Below are positions 1-9,692 of a stretch of DNA of 64,000 nucleotides, piece by piece. The stretch's first letter is position 1. Each line of letters begins with the position of its first letter. The stretch comes from Bradyrhizobium sp. CB2312 (GTDB lineage Bacteria; Pseudomonadota; Alphaproteobacteria; Rhizobiales; Xanthobacteraceae), in NCBI RefSeq assembly GCF_029714425.1, contig NZ_CP121668.1:6903501-6967500 (forward strand). The letters are read 5' to 3'. The notes beneath the pieces are model-generated. The model did not search any database, was not told the origin of the DNA, and saw nothing but the letters and a program-made list of their open reading frames with translations. The translations under genes and the position numbers were made by a program.

Positions 1-1
1 G

Positions 2-601
2 ATCGCGATGGTGAAGCGGCCGGCGCTGTACAACGGCATCCGCCATTTCGTGTTCGTGATCCCGCCGATGGCGGTGCTGGGCGGCATCGCCTTCGCCTGG
101 ACCATGGAACGCCTGCGCGCCAACCACCGCACCTGGCAGCCGGTCGTGCTCGCGACCTTCTGCTTTGGCCTTGCGCTCTCGCTCGCCGAGATGATCCGGC
201 TGCATCCCTATCAATACACGCACTTCAACCACATCGCCGGCACCGTGCGCGGCGCCGACGACCGCTTCATGCTGGACTATTGGGGTCTCGCGCTCAAGCA
301 GGCCTCCGACGAGCTGCGCGAGCAGCTGGTCGAGCGCCAGGAAGTGCCGCCGGTCAATCGCAAATGGAAGGTGGCGGTGTGCGGTCCACAGCGTCCGGCG
401 CAGGTCGCGCTCGGCCCCGACTTCACCATCGGCTGGGATTCCAACGCGGCCGACTTCGCCATGACGCTCGGCGAGTTCTACTGCAAGGGCCTCACCGCGC
501 CCGTGATGGTCGAGATCAAGCGCGACGACGTCGTGTTCGCCCGCGTCTACGACATCCGCGGCCGCAGCATTTCCAGCCTGCTGTCGGTTCCGGCGCCGTA
601 A
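2..601 (+). CDS. Membrane glycosyltransferase, GT39-like, C-terminal part (partial)
   Basis: The reading frame is open from the window edge (codons from base 2) and ends at TAA 599-601, so the start lies outside. About 199 residues are visible. The segment RHFVFVIPPMAVLGG followed by hydrophobic stretches resembles the last membrane helices of dolichyl-phosphate-mannose mannosyltransferase-like (GT39/PMT) proteins, and a soluble C-terminal domain follows. Such enzymes transfer sugars from polyprenyl-phosphate donors on the outer face of the inner membrane. The catalytic N-terminal region is not in the window, so the family call rests on the tail alone. Confidence 0.55.
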   Translation: MAMVKRPALYNGIRHFVFVIPPMAVLGGIAFAWTMERLRANHRTWQPVVLATFCFGLALSLAEMIRLHPYQYTHFNHIAGTVRGADDRFMLDYWGLALKQASDELREQLVERQEVPPVNRKWKVAVCGPQRPAQVALGPDFTIGWDSNAADFAMTLGEFYCKGLTAPVMVEIKRDDVVFARVYDIRGRSISSLLSVPAP

Positions 602-729
602 TAATCTTCTACAGCGCAGCCCGCTCCATGCGGGCTACGCTGAACTGCCGCGCTCTTGACGCGCCTTGCTGCAAGCTCAGACCAAGACTACGCTCCCTCC
701 CCGCAACAACGATGTTCGGAGAGATGACC

Positions 730-1509
730 ATGTCACCAGCGGAAGCGCGCCTGAAGGAAGTGCCGTCGAACATGACGGAGGCCGAGTGGCAGCAACGGGT
801 GAATCTCGCCGCCTGCTATCGCCTCGTCGCGCTGTACGGCTGGGACGATCTGGTCGACACCCACATCTCCGCGCGCGTGCCCGGCCCCGATCATCACTTC
901 CTGATCAACCCCTACGGGCTGATGTTCGACGAGATCACGGCCTCGAGCCTCGTCAAGGTCGACCTGCACGGCAACCAGCTCACCGAGAGCGAATACAGCA
1001 TCAACCCGGCGGGCTTCACCATCCATTCGGCGATCCACGAAGTGCGCGAGGACGCGATCTGCGTGTTGCATCTCCACACACTCGACGGCACCGCGGTGTC
1101 GAGCAGCGCCGAAGGCCTCTTGCCGCTCAACCAGACCGCCCAGCTCGTCACCCACGACCTCGCCTATCACGACTATGAAGGCATCGCGCTCGACCATGAC
1201 GAACGGCCGCGGCTGCAGAAGGACCTCGGCGACCACAACCACATGCTGCTGCGCAATCACGGCACGCTGACGGTCGGCCGCTCGGTCGCTTCCGCCTTCG
1301 AGCGCATGTATCACCTCGAGCGCGCCTGCTCGATGCAGGTGCGCACACGCGCGCTGGGCACGCCGGTCTATCCGGTCGAGGAAATCGCGATCGAGAAGAA
1401 CACCGAGCTGCTCGCCAACCGCGACCGTGCCGAGCTGCGCGCGACCAACCTCGTCTGGCCGCCGCTGCTGCGCAAGCTCGACCGCGAGCTTCCGGGCTAC
1501 CGGTCTTGA
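730..1509 (+). CDS. Class II aldolase/adducin family protein
   Basis: A 259-residue protein spanning one class II aldolase/adducin domain. Family members are Zn-dependent aldolases or epimerases acting on sugar phosphates; the substrate cannot be read from the sequence. Visible marks are the N-terminal DLVDTHISARVPG segment, the metal-binding HLHT, and NHGTLTVG near residue 175. Start chosen at ATG 730 because GGAGAG at 718-723 sits 6 nt upstream; ATGs at 712 and 724 are in frame but badly spaced. A strong terminator follows at 1570-1599, so it is probably transcribed alone or as the last gene of its unit. Confidence 0.85.
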   Translation: MSPAEARLKEVPSNMTEAEWQQRVNLAACYRLVALYGWDDLVDTHISARVPGPDHHFLINPYGLMFDEITASSLVKVDLHGNQLTESEYSINPAGFTIHSAIHEVREDAICVLHLHTLDGTAVSSSAEGLLPLNQTAQLVTHDLAYHDYEGIALDHDERPRLQKDLGDHNHMLLRNHGTLTVGRSVASAFERMYHLERACSMQVRTRALGTPVYPVEEIAIEKNTELLANRDRAELRATNLVWPPLLRKLDRELPGYRS

Positions 1510-1569
1510 GATTCTGCGGATCTGGTGTAGGATCGTTTTCGATCGACCTCTGCACGTTTTGGAATGAAA

Positions 1570-1599
1570 CGCCGCCCAATCCCGGGCGGCGTTTTTGTT
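1570..1599 (+). terminator. Rho-independent terminator after the class II aldolase gene
   Basis: An 8-bp GC stem (CGCCGCCC with GGGCGGCG) with a 6-nt loop is followed directly by a T-rich run (TTTTTGTTTT). It lies about 60 nt after the aldolase stop codon. Confidence 0.85.
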
Positions 1600-1624
1600 T
1601 TGGGGCGGTCACCCGTGCCTCCAC

Positions 1625-1711
1625 CGTCATTGCGAGGAGCTCTTGCGACGAAGCAATCCAGAGTGTTCCCGCGGAGGTATTCTGGATTGCTTCGCTTCGC
1701 TCGCAATGACG
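1625..1711. repeat. Dispersed palindromic repeat (CGTCATTGCGA family)
   Basis: Ends CGTCATTGCGA and TCGCAATGACG are perfect inverted repeats. Inner arms AAGCAATCCAGA and TCTGGATTGCTT also pair, giving a long cruciform-like element of about 87 bp. Elements with this sequence are common intergenic repeats in Bradyrhizobium and relatives; only one copy is seen in this window. Confidence 0.75.
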
Positions 1712-1741
1712 AGGAGAGAGTGTTCGTAGGCTGGAGGTCTC

Positions 1742-1830
1742 GTAGGGTGGGCAAAGCGGAGCGTGCCTACGTTCTTTCGTAATTATTGAGAGGTGGTGGG
1801 CACGGCGCGTTGCGCCTTTGCCCACCCTAC
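1742..1830. repeat. GTAGGGTGGGC repeat, copy 1 of 3
   Basis: About 89 bp, bounded by GTAGGGTGGGCAAAG and CTTTGCCCACCCTAC-type inverted ends. The same element recurs at 21057-21148 and 43438-43528 with conserved ends and a variable centre. Confidence 0.8.
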
Positions 1831-1841
1831 GGCACCTCGTC

Positions 1842-3236
1842 TTATTTCACCTCCGCCAGTGCGGCGAGGATGCGGGCCCAGGAGCGGATGCCCTTCTGGA
1901 AGCTACGGAGGTCGTACTTCTCGTTCGGCGAGTGGATGTTGTCGTCGTCGAGGCCGAAGCCGACCAGCAGCGAGTCGAGGCCAAGCGTGCGCTTGAAGTC
2001 GGCGACGATCGGGATCGAGGCGCCCGAGCCCATCAGCACGGTCTCCTTGCCCCATTCCTCCGCCAGCGCCTTGCTGGCCGCGGCGAGCGGCTTCATGTTC
2101 CAGTCGAGCGCCACAGCGGGCGCGGCGGAATGGTCGCCGAACTCGACCTTGCAGTCGCCCGGAATCCGCGCGGTGACGTAATCGCGGAAGGCTTTCCGGA
2201 TCTTCTGGGGATCCTGACCCTGGACCAGGCGGAACGAGACCTTGGCGGAGGCATGCGACGGGATCACGGTCTTCGAGCCCTCGCCGATATAGCCGCCCCA
2301 GATGCCGTTGACGTCGCAGGTCGGACGCGTGGAGGCCTGCTCGACCATCAGCCGCCCCTTCTCACCGGCGGGGAGCGACAGGCCGACCGGCTTGAGGAAC
2401 GACTCCGGCGTGAAGTTGAGCTTCTTCCACTGCTCCAAGATCTCCGGCGGCGTATCCTTCACGCCGTCATAGAAGCCGGGAATGGTGATGCGATTGTCGT
2501 CGTCGAACAGGCCGCCGAGGATCTTGGTCAACACCCGGATCGGATTCATCGCCGTGCCGCCGAACACGCCGGAATGCAGATCGCGATTGGCCGCCGTGAT
2601 CTTCACCTCTTCATAGAGCAGGCCGCGCAGCGCCGTCGTGATCGCCGGCGTTTCCGGGTCCCACATGCCGGTGTCGCAGACCAGCACGTAATCAGCCTTG
2701 AACTCGTCCTTGTTGGCCTCGACGAACGGCACGAAGTTCTTCGAGCCGACCTCCTCCTCGCCTTCGATCAGGAAAGTGACGTCGATCGGCAGCGAGCCCG
2801 TCACCTTCTTCCAGGCACGGCAGGCCTCGACGAAGGTCATGACCTGGCCCTTGTCGTCCTCGGCGCCGCGCGCGACGATGATCTTGCGGCCATCGGCATG
2901 GTTAGTGACCACGGGCTCGAACGGCGGGCTGTGCCAGAGGTCGATCGGATCGACCGGCTGCACGTCGTAATGGCCGTAGAAGATCACATGCGGCCGGCCG
3001 CCGGCTCCGGTCTTGCCGACGACGGCGGGATGGCCGGCGGTCGGCCTCACTTCGGTTGAGACACCGAGGCTTGCGATGTCCTTGGCGAGATGCTCGGCCG
3101 CGGCCTTGCAATCACCGGCAAAGGCCGGATCCGCGGAGATCGACTTGATCCGCAACAGCGAGAACAGACGCTCCAGGCTGTTGTCGAAATCCTTGTCGAT
3201 GTGGTCGAGCACGGATTGAAGCTGCGCATTGGCCAT
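1842..3236 (-). CDS. M20 family dipeptidase (metallopeptidase)
   Basis: 464 residues, typical of the CNDP-like branch of M20 di-zinc peptidases, which hydrolyse dipeptides in the cytoplasm. Metal-site motifs are visible in order: FYGHYDVQPVDP (about residues 85-95), ARGAEDDKGQ (about 120) and LIEGEEEVGS (about 150), with a dimerisation 'lid' domain in the middle and the catalytic domain resumed at the end. Start chosen at ATG 3236 (MANAQLQS) because AGGGAAG lies about 8 nt upstream; an in-frame extension to 3293 has no better ribosome site. No signal peptide. It is followed at its 3' end by repeats and a convergent aldolase gene. Confidence 0.88.
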   Translation of the reverse strand: MANAQLQSVLDHIDKDFDNSLERLFSLLRIKSISADPAFAGDCKAAAEHLAKDIASLGVSTEVRPTAGHPAVVGKTGAGGRPHVIFYGHYDVQPVDPIDLWHSPPFEPVVTNHADGRKIIVARGAEDDKGQVMTFVEACRAWKKVTGSLPIDVTFLIEGEEEVGSKNFVPFVEANKDEFKADYVLVCDTGMWDPETPAITTALRGLLYEEVKITAANRDLHSGVFGGTAMNPIRVLTKILGGLFDDDNRITIPGFYDGVKDTPPEILEQWKKLNFTPESFLKPVGLSLPAGEKGRLMVEQASTRPTCDVNGIWGGYIGEGSKTVIPSHASAKVSFRLVQGQDPQKIRKAFRDYVTARIPGDCKVEFGDHSAAPAVALDWNMKPLAAASKALAEEWGKETVLMGSGASIPIVADFKRTLGLDSLLVGFGLDDDNIHSPNEKYDLRSFQKGIRSWARILAALAEVK

Positions 3237-3302
3237 GGTCGTCTTCCCTGCTTGCAAGTCCCGAGACATCGGGTGCTCGAGATGCCTGTTCAAGATGGCT
3301 CT

Positions 3303-4682
3303 TCAAGATGGTTTGGCTTTTAGCTCCGACGTGGCGCCAGAGCCGGCCGCAACCGGCGGATGGCGGATGTGCCATGCAAGGCTACCGGCGAGAATGCCGG
3401 TGGCGACGAGATTGTTGCCCCAGGCCTGGATGGCGTTGGGAAACCAGGGCAGCGCCAGCAGCAGGAGGATGCCAGCAGCGGCCAGCGCAAGCCAGGTTCC
3501 CAGCCGCACATTCGCCCGTTCGTCGAAGGCAGCGCGATGCATGAGCACCGTCATCGGGAAGAACAGCCACATGAAGTAGTATTGCCGCGCCAGAGGCGAG
3601 GCAATCGTCATCAGGCAAAACAGGATGCCGAGCTCCTCGGCATCCGAGCGCGCCGTGCGCCGCGCTTGCCGTGGCATCACCGCGACGAAGCCGAGTCCGA
3701 GCAGAGCCGACACCGCCAGCACGATCCAGTTCGCCGTTTTGTAGTCGACGTCGATGACATTCATCGTGCGCGGTGGCTTGTTGGGATCCTCCTGATTGTA
3801 GTTGATCGGCCGGACCAGGCGATGCGTTACCGCAATGATGGACTGGTTGACCCACGACCAGTTCTGCTCGTCGCGCTGGCCAAAGCCCTTTTCCGAGCTG
3901 GAGCCGACCATGCCCTGATACCAGGTCGCAAGCTCGGCCGCGTTGCGCTCGAAGCCGCGAATCGGCGCCGGGACGACATAAAGGAGAATGCCGGTGAAGG
4001 CGACCATGGCGCCGACGGCCGCCCATTTCCGCCGCCAGACCAGATAAGGCAGCACCGCGATTGGAAACACCTTGATGGCAGCGGCGAGCGCGAACATGAA
4101 GCCCGCGAGCCAGGGACGCTGATGCTGCAAGTTCCAGAAGCCCCACAACATCATCGCGAGCAGGACGAGGTTCGGCTGGCCGAGGTCGAACATGTCGAAC
4201 GTAAAGGTCACGGTGACGATGACCGGCAGCGCCTCCAGCCAGGGGCCGGGCTTGCGGCCCGATCCGGTCATGACGTTGGAGAGCGTCCCGGTGTACCACC
4301 ACGCCAGCACATTCAGGATCGACAGCACGGTGTAGAGCGCGATCTTGCCGAACCAGCTCGGGATCGCGAGCAAGATCGCGGACAGCGGCGGATAGATGAA
4401 GTCGAACTGGTAATGGACGTCGCTGGGATAGAGCGGCCCGCCATGCAGCACCTGCTGCCCGGCCCAATACCAGAGCGCATAATCCTTGGTCTTGCCGTTG
4501 CTGCCGAAGAGCTCGGGACCGAGGACGTCGGCTGTCAGGATGAAGCAGCAGAACAGAAACAAGAGATCCAGGGGCGCGCGCAGCGACAGGCGTCTCGGCG
4601 CATCAGGCTTGGGTAGCGGGTCGGTCGAGGTCACGGTGCGGTCCAGTCCGGCAAAAGGATAGGGCGTAGCAGACTGGGGCAA
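3303..4682 (-). CDS. Glycosyltransferase family 87 (DUF2029) membrane protein
   Basis: 459 residues with about ten hydrophobic segments. GT87 proteins are polyprenyl-phosphate-sugar-dependent mannosyl/arabinosyl transferases of the inner membrane. The segment FDFIYPPLSAILLAIPSWFG and the later DLGQPNLVLLAMML and ALAAAIKVFPIAVLPYLVWRR match the family's loop motifs (the YPP and KVxP features). The start is TTG 4682, with AAGGGG about 10 nt upstream; an alternative GTG lies at 4634. The acceptor is unknown. It is the gene upstream of the M20 dipeptidase on the same strand, 66 nt away, but a functional link is not obvious. Confidence 0.8.
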   Translation of the reverse strand: MPQSATPYPFAGLDRTVTSTDPLPKPDAPRRLSLRAPLDLLFLFCCFILTADVLGPELFGSNGKTKDYALWYWAGQQVLHGGPLYPSDVHYQFDFIYPPLSAILLAIPSWFGKIALYTVLSILNVLAWWYTGTLSNVMTGSGRKPGPWLEALPVIVTVTFTFDMFDLGQPNLVLLAMMLWGFWNLQHQRPWLAGFMFALAAAIKVFPIAVLPYLVWRRKWAAVGAMVAFTGILLYVVPAPIRGFERNAAELATWYQGMVGSSSEKGFGQRDEQNWSWVNQSIIAVTHRLVRPINYNQEDPNKPPRTMNVIDVDYKTANWIVLAVSALLGLGFVAVMPRQARRTARSDAEELGILFCLMTIASPLARQYYFMWLFFPMTVLMHRAAFDERANVRLGTWLALAAAGILLLLALPWFPNAIQAWGNNLVATGILAGSLAWHIRHPPVAAGSGATSELKAKPS

Positions 4683-4742
4683 GCTTGGAGAGCCCCTTCA
4701 CCCGAAATTGTGGACAGTGGCGGAGGCCAGTTTCCCCGCGGC

Positions 4743-4785
4743 CATCCTTTGAGATGCCCGCCTTTGGCGGGCTGCTCAGATGAGG
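4743..4785. repeat. Short palindromic repeat (CATCCTTTGAGA type)
   Basis: CATCCTTTGAGATGCCCGC and GCGGGCTGCTCAGATGAGG form an imperfect hairpin. A related element lies at 7598-7643. This resembles the small CATCCTTCGAG...CTCAGGATGAGG repeat widespread in bradyrhizobia. Confidence 0.55.
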
Positions 4786-4816
4786 ACTTGTTTTGCCTCA
4801 AACCTAGCTTGTCTGC

Positions 4817-6436
4817 CTAGCGGCGCAGCAGTCCACCGAGCGCGCCGCGGACCAGCGTGCGGCCGATCGAGCCGCCGAGCTGGCCGGCGACCGATTTGCC
4901 GATATTGGCCGCCATGCCGCCGATCACCTGGTTGGTCACCGATCGCGTCACGTCGCGCGCAATGACCTGACCAGTCGACAGGCGGCCGCGCTTGACATTG
5001 GTGCCGAAGATGGTGCCGACGATCGAGCCGATCTGGCCGAGGATGCCGCCACCTCCGCCGGCCGAGCCGTCCGCTGTGGCCGCGGTGCCGACGATGCGCT
5101 TCTGGATCATCTCATACGCCGATTCGGCATCGACGGCGGTGTCGTATTTGCCCTTCACCGGGCTTGCATCCATGATCGCCTTGCGCTCTTCCGGCGTGAT
5201 CGGCCCGATGCGGGCCGATGGCGGCCGGATCATCACACGCTCGACCATCGCCGGCGTGCCATTGCCTTCGAGGAAGGACACCAGCGCCTCGCCCTTGCCG
5301 AGCTCCATGATCACCTTGGCGGTATCGAGCTTGGGGTTGGGCCGGAAGGTCTGGGCCGCTGCGACGACCGCTTTCTGATCGCGTGGGGTGAAGGCGCGCA
5401 GCGCATGCTGAACCCGGTTACCGAGCTGTCCCAGCACGCGATCAGGCACGTCGATCGGGTTCTGCGTCACGAAGTAGACGCCGACGCCCTTGGAGCGGAT
5501 CAGGCGCACCACTTGCTCGATCTTATCCAACAGCGCCTTCGGCGCGTCGTTGAAGAGCAGATGCGCCTCGTCGAAAAAGAATACCAGTTTCGGCTTTGGC
5601 AGGTCACCCGCTTCAGGCAGCTCCTCGAACAGCTCCGACAGCATCCACAACAGGAATGTCGCGTAAAGCCGTGGAGACTGGAGCAGCTTGTCGGCAACGA
5701 GGATGTTGACCATGCCGCGGCCGTCGCGGTCGGTCTTCATGAAATCCTTCAGCGTCAGCGCGGGCTCGCCGAAGAATTTGGTGGCGCCCTGGTTCTCCAG
5801 CACGAGCAGCTGGCGCTGGATGGTGCCGACGGTGGCCTTTGTGACGTTGCCAAAACCCTGCGCCGCCTTCTTGATGTCGGCGAGCGGGCCTTCCTCGGCA
5901 TCGGCGCTTTTCTTGCCGGCATCCGGCACGATGGCGTCGAGCAGCGCGCGCAGATCCTTCATGTCGATGAGGGTCAGGCCGGCGTCGTCGGCAACGCGGA
6001 AGGCGACGTTGAGCACGCCTTCCTGCACGTCGTTCAGGTCGAGCATGCGCGCGAGCAATAGCGGCCCCATTTCCGTGACCGTCGCGCGCACCGGATGGCC
6101 CTGTTCGCCGAACACGTCCCAGAACACCGTCGAGAACTGGTCGGGCTGGAACGTCAGCCCCATCTCGGTGGCGCGCTTGACGATGAAGTCCTTGGCCTCG
6201 CCGACCTCGGAGATGCCGGAGAGGTCGCCCTTGATGTCGGCCGCGAACACCGGAACACCGGCGCGCGCAAATCCTTCCGCCATGACCTGCAGTGTCACCG
6301 TCTTTCCGGTTCCGGTTGCGCCGGTGACGAGGCCGTGGCGATTGGCGAGCGCCAGCGTCAGCCATGCCTGCTCGTCTCCCTTGCCGACGAAGATTTTCTC
6401 GTCGGTGTCGCCGAGCTTGCTGTCCTGTGCCGTCAT
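4817..6436 (-). CDS. HerA-like/DUF853 P-loop ATPase
   Basis: 539 residues. The N-terminal part carries a Walker A motif GATGTGKTVT near residue 40 and a Walker B KLVFFFDEAHLLF near residue 260, followed by a QNPIDVPDRVLGQLGNRV segment typical of HerA/FtsK-type hexameric ATPases. The C-terminal tail is Gly-rich (GGGGGILGQIG, then GQLGGSIGRTLVRGALGGLLRR). DUF853 proteins are annotated as putative helicases, but their substrate is unsettled. There is no NurA nuclease neighbour, so a DNA-end-processing HerA-NurA role is not supported here. Start at ATG 6436. Confidence 0.82.
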   Translation of the reverse strand: MTAQDSKLGDTDEKIFVGKGDEQAWLTLALANRHGLVTGATGTGKTVTLQVMAEGFARAGVPVFAADIKGDLSGISEVGEAKDFIVKRATEMGLTFQPDQFSTVFWDVFGEQGHPVRATVTEMGPLLLARMLDLNDVQEGVLNVAFRVADDAGLTLIDMKDLRALLDAIVPDAGKKSADAEEGPLADIKKAAQGFGNVTKATVGTIQRQLLVLENQGATKFFGEPALTLKDFMKTDRDGRGMVNILVADKLLQSPRLYATFLLWMLSELFEELPEAGDLPKPKLVFFFDEAHLLFNDAPKALLDKIEQVVRLIRSKGVGVYFVTQNPIDVPDRVLGQLGNRVQHALRAFTPRDQKAVVAAAQTFRPNPKLDTAKVIMELGKGEALVSFLEGNGTPAMVERVMIRPPSARIGPITPEERKAIMDASPVKGKYDTAVDAESAYEMIQKRIVGTAATADGSAGGGGGILGQIGSIVGTIFGTNVKRGRLSTGQVIARDVTRSVTNQVIGGMAANIGKSVAGQLGGSIGRTLVRGALGGLLRR

Positions 6437-6783
6437 TATTCTCTCTGATCTCTCTGCCGGGTTTCGCGTATTGAAACCGAGCGAACCTGTTCCGTAGTTT
6501 ATCGCATGTCGCGCGCCATTTGAAACCGTTCAACGCGCCCCGCACATGCGGCATTGCCGGAAACATACCGGCGACCTCAGCCAAAAGTAGGAATGGTGCG
6601 TTCGCACCGCGGCATTTTTTCGCTGTTTCCGTCTCCGCACTTGCACCGTTGCAACACTTTTCGCGCCTTCGCGAGTGAATCGGAACGTCTCATGCGTTCA
6701 TCGCTTGTATTTCACATCACACCGGCTCAAGATCATTTTCGAAAGCAATACTCCGGCGTGCAACCGGTTGAGGGGCGGGTCTA
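6437..6783. other. Divergent intergenic region, no gene seen
   Basis: 347 bases between divergent genes, so it should hold both promoters. A 76-residue frame runs across it but shows no family features. I found no convincing -35/-10 pair; a GGAAC at 6682-6686 is followed by CGCT rather than the CGTT expected for an EcfG promoter. Confidence 0.5.
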
Positions 6784-7149
6784 ATGGACGAGCTGATCGG
6801 GCGGCTGGCGACAAACGCCAGCATAGATAGTGCTGTGGCTGAAAATACCGTGGGCATTATCCTGGGTTTCCTTCGCAACGAGGGCCCTTCCGACAGCGTG
6901 CAGGCCCTGATTGATCAAATTCCCGGCGCGGAGGCCGCGATCGAGGCGTCCAGGAGCGGCGGCGGACTGTCGCGGCTGATGGGCGGCGGCCTGATGGCCG
7001 TCGGCACGCGCCTGATGGGCCTGGGACTTGGCATGTCCGAGATTCAAAATGTCGCCCGTGAACTTTTCCGCTACGGCCGAGACAAAATCGGAGCGGATCA
7101 GATGGGCAAGATCATTGCGGGGACGCCGGGCCTCAGCCAGTTCGCCTGA
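6784..7149 (+). CDS. Small conserved hypothetical protein, glycine-rich helical
   Basis: 121 residues, not assigned to a named family with confidence. It has a helical N-terminal half (MDELIGRLATNASIDSAVAE, then GIILGFLRNEGPSDSVQALI), a Gly/Leu/Met-rich centre (SGGGLSRLMGGGLMAVGTRL) and a charged C-terminus. The architecture recalls DUF2267/DUF2780-like small proteins, but that is a weak resemblance. A GGGGCGGG stretch lies just upstream of ATG 6784. It is 24 nt upstream of the DUF4332 gene and is probably cotranscribed with it. Confidence 0.6.
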   Translation: MDELIGRLATNASIDSAVAENTVGIILGFLRNEGPSDSVQALIDQIPGAEAAIEASRSGGGLSRLMGGGLMAVGTRLMGLGLGMSEIQNVARELFRYGRDKIGADQMGKIIAGTPGLSQFA

Positions 7150-7173
7150 GCGACATTTTTCATATCGAATATC

Positions 7174-7581
7174 ATGACATATCCGATTTCCGAGATTGAG
7201 GGCCTGCCTGCTTTTGCCGCCACCAAGCTGAAGGCGCAAGGCATCCGCACGACCGACGCTCTGCTCGAGGCCGCCTCGACTGTGAAGGGCCGCAAGGCGC
7301 TGTCCGCCAAGACCGGCATCAGCGAGCAGCAGCTGCTGGAGTGGGCCAACGTCTCCGACTACATGCGCATCCCCGGCATGGGCCGGGCCAAGGTCGGCCT
7401 CGTCCGCGCCGCCGGCGTCACCACCGTGCGCGAGCTCGCCTATCGAAATCCGGCACGGCTCGCCCAGAGCATGCGCGACGCCAACGAGAAGAAGAAGCTC
7501 GTCCGCATCCTTCCTTCCGAGAAGTCGGTCGGCGACATCATCGCCAAGGCCAAGAAGCTGCCGCCGAAGATCACGTATTAG
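7174..7581 (+). CDS. DUF4332 (helix-hairpin-helix-like) protein
   Basis: 135 residues with two helix-hairpin-helix-like segments: EIEGLPAFAATKLKAQGIRT at the N-terminus and MRIPGMGRAKVGLVRAAGVT in the middle, separated by an RKALSAKTGISEQQLLEWAN helix pair. This is the DUF4332 pattern, related to DNA-binding HhH folds. A basic tail (AKAKKLPPKITY) fits nucleic-acid binding, which is inference. It directly follows the small hypothetical gene in the same direction. Confidence 0.75.
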   Translation: MTYPISEIEGLPAFAATKLKAQGIRTTDALLEAASTVKGRKALSAKTGISEQQLLEWANVSDYMRIPGMGRAKVGLVRAAGVTTVRELAYRNPARLAQSMRDANEKKKLVRILPSEKSVGDIIAKAKKLPPKITY

Positions 7582-7597
7582 CCTGCTTACTCTCTCC

Positions 7598-7643
7598 GTC
7601 ATCCTTCGAGGCTCGCTGAAGAGGCGAGCTACCTCAAGGTGAC
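7598..7643. repeat. Short palindromic repeat (GTCATCCTTCGAG type)
   Basis: GTCATCCTTCGAGGCTCGC and GCGAGCTACCTCAAGGTGAC form a hairpin. It is related to the element at 4743-4785. Confidence 0.6.
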
Positions 7644-7678
7644 GTTGATACAGCGACGCTGCATCCCCAAACTCCGCC

Positions 7679-7777
7679 GTCATACCCCGCGAAGGCGGGG
7701 TATCCAGTACGCCGCAGCTCCTCCGTATCACCGCACTGCCTCGGAATACTGCATTGCCCGCTTTCGCGGGCAATGAC
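7679..7777. repeat. 99-bp GTCATACCCCGC repeat, copy 1 of 2
   Basis: The left half is the hairpin ATACCCCGCGAAGGCGGGGTAT followed by CCAGTACGCCG; the right half is the hairpin TTGCCCGCTTTCGCGGGCAA. An inverted copy lies at 42396-42494, where CGGCGTACTGGATACCCCGC appears in the opposite orientation. Confidence 0.75.
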
Positions 7778-7892
7778 AGCGAGTGTGTATGAGCCGCGCG
7801 GCACGAAACCCGGATTTCGCTTCGCTCCACCTGAGCTACGAAGGCCCCCTCCCGTCTTGACACCCCCTTCCCGACCGCGCAAAGCGGGCGGC

Positions 7893-8749
<857 letters not shown>

Positions 8750-8753
<4 letters not shown>

Positions 8754-9118
8754 CCGACACGATCTTCGTCACCGGCCTGTCGATCCATGCCCGCCATGGC
8801 GTCATGGATCACGAGACCGAGGTCGGCCAGCGTTTCGTCATCGACCTCGAGCTCTACACCGACCTGTCGGAGCCTGCCCGCACCGACCGGCTCGCCGACA
8901 CGGTGTCCTATGCCGAAGTCGTGGCGACCACGACGGCGGCGTTCAAGAACACCAATTACAAGCTGCTGGAAGGCGCGGCCGGCGCGGTCGCCGATGCCAT
9001 CCTGTCGCACTTCCCGCGCATTCGCGCGGTGAAGATCACCGTGCACAAGCCGCATGCGCCAATCGCGGCGATCTTCGACGACGTCGGCATCATGCTGACG
9101 CGCTCGCGACATCCCTGA
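8750..9118 (+). CDS. folB: Dihydroneopterin aldolase
   Basis: 122 residues. FolB cleaves 7,8-dihydroneopterin to 6-hydroxymethyl-dihydropterin and glycolaldehyde, the step before FolK. The sequence shows the N-terminal IHARHGVMDHETEVGQRF block with the substrate-binding Glu, and KPHAPIAAIFDDVG near the end with the catalytic Lys. The gene is translationally coupled to folP by an ATGA overlap and to folK by a 1-nt gap. Confidence 0.93.
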
Positions 9119-9119
9119 C

Positions 9120-9611
9120 ATGGCGAGCGTGTTGATTGCGCTTGGCGGCAATGTCGGCGATGTCCGCGCGACATTCAAAAAGGCGATCGCAAACATCTGC
9201 GGCATGGCGCAAGCGGCGGTGATCGCGCGGTCCTCGGACTACATAACGCCGCCCTGGGGCGACGAAGACCAAAATCCCTTCATCAATGCCTGCGTCGAGA
9301 TCGAAACCGATCTCGATCCGCACGCGCTCCTGTTCGTGATGCAGAAGGTCGAGCAGAAATTCGGCCGCACACGGGACAAGGAGCGTCGCTGGGGACCGCG
9401 CACGCTCGATCTCGACATGATCGCCTATGACGATGTCTCCTTGCAAAAGCCCGACCTGACCCTGCCGCATCCGCGCCTGTTCGAGCGTGCCTTCGTGCTG
9501 GTGCCGCTGGCCGAAATCGCGCCGGATCGCATCATCGCAGGCATTCGTGTGCGTGACGGGCTTGCCAGCGTCTCGACGCAAGGCATTGAGCAGCTTCCGG
9601 ATACCGGTTAA
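9120..9611 (+). CDS. folK: 6-hydroxymethyl-7,8-dihydropterin pyrophosphokinase
   Basis: 163 residues. HPPK transfers pyrophosphate from ATP to hydroxymethyl-dihydropterin. It has the N-terminal LIALGGNVGDVR, the central YITPPWGDEDQNPFINACVE and the Mg-binding RTLDLDMIAYDD with the two essential aspartates. It is the last of the folP-folB-folK trio, and mutA starts 81 nt downstream in the same direction. Confidence 0.94.
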   Translation: MASVLIALGGNVGDVRATFKKAIANICGMAQAAVIARSSDYITPPWGDEDQNPFINACVEIETDLDPHALLFVMQKVEQKFGRTRDKERRWGPRTLDLDMIAYDDVSLQKPDLTLPHPRLFERAFVLVPLAEIAPDRIIAGIRVRDGLASVSTQGIEQLPDTG

Positions 9612-9692
9612 CCAAAAACAACCGTTTGCAGGGACGGCTCGGCGTGGCAATTTCGCCTGCGAATAACAAGCCGTTTGGGAGCCCTTGGCCGT

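Larger units (their letters stand above)
1510..1841. other. Intergenic region with a terminator and two repeat elements
   Basis: This 332-base gap separates convergent genes. It contains a rho-independent terminator (1570-1599), a palindromic repeat starting CGTCATTGCGA (1625-1711) and one copy of the GTAGGGTGGGC repeat (1742-1830). No coding sequence is supported; the short open frames here come from the repeats. Confidence 0.8.
7582..7892. other. Repeat-filled gap upstream of folP
   Basis: 311 bases holding a small hairpin repeat (7598-7643) and a 99-bp palindromic element (7679-7777). A frame open into folP from ATG 7773 begins inside the repeat and should not be used as the folP start. 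Confidence 0.75.

Noticed and set aside
1497..1782. Short frames on both strands between the aldolase and M20 dipeptidase genes
   Set aside because: They are translations of palindromic repeats and a terminator.
6682..6706. EcfG-like promoter (GGAAC followed by CGCT)
   Set aside because: The spacing is 15 nt and the -10 part is CGCT rather than CGTT, so the match is too weak.
6554..6784. 76-residue plus-strand frame between the HerA-like gene and the small hypothetical gene
   Set aside because: No features of a protein and it lies in a divergent promoter region.
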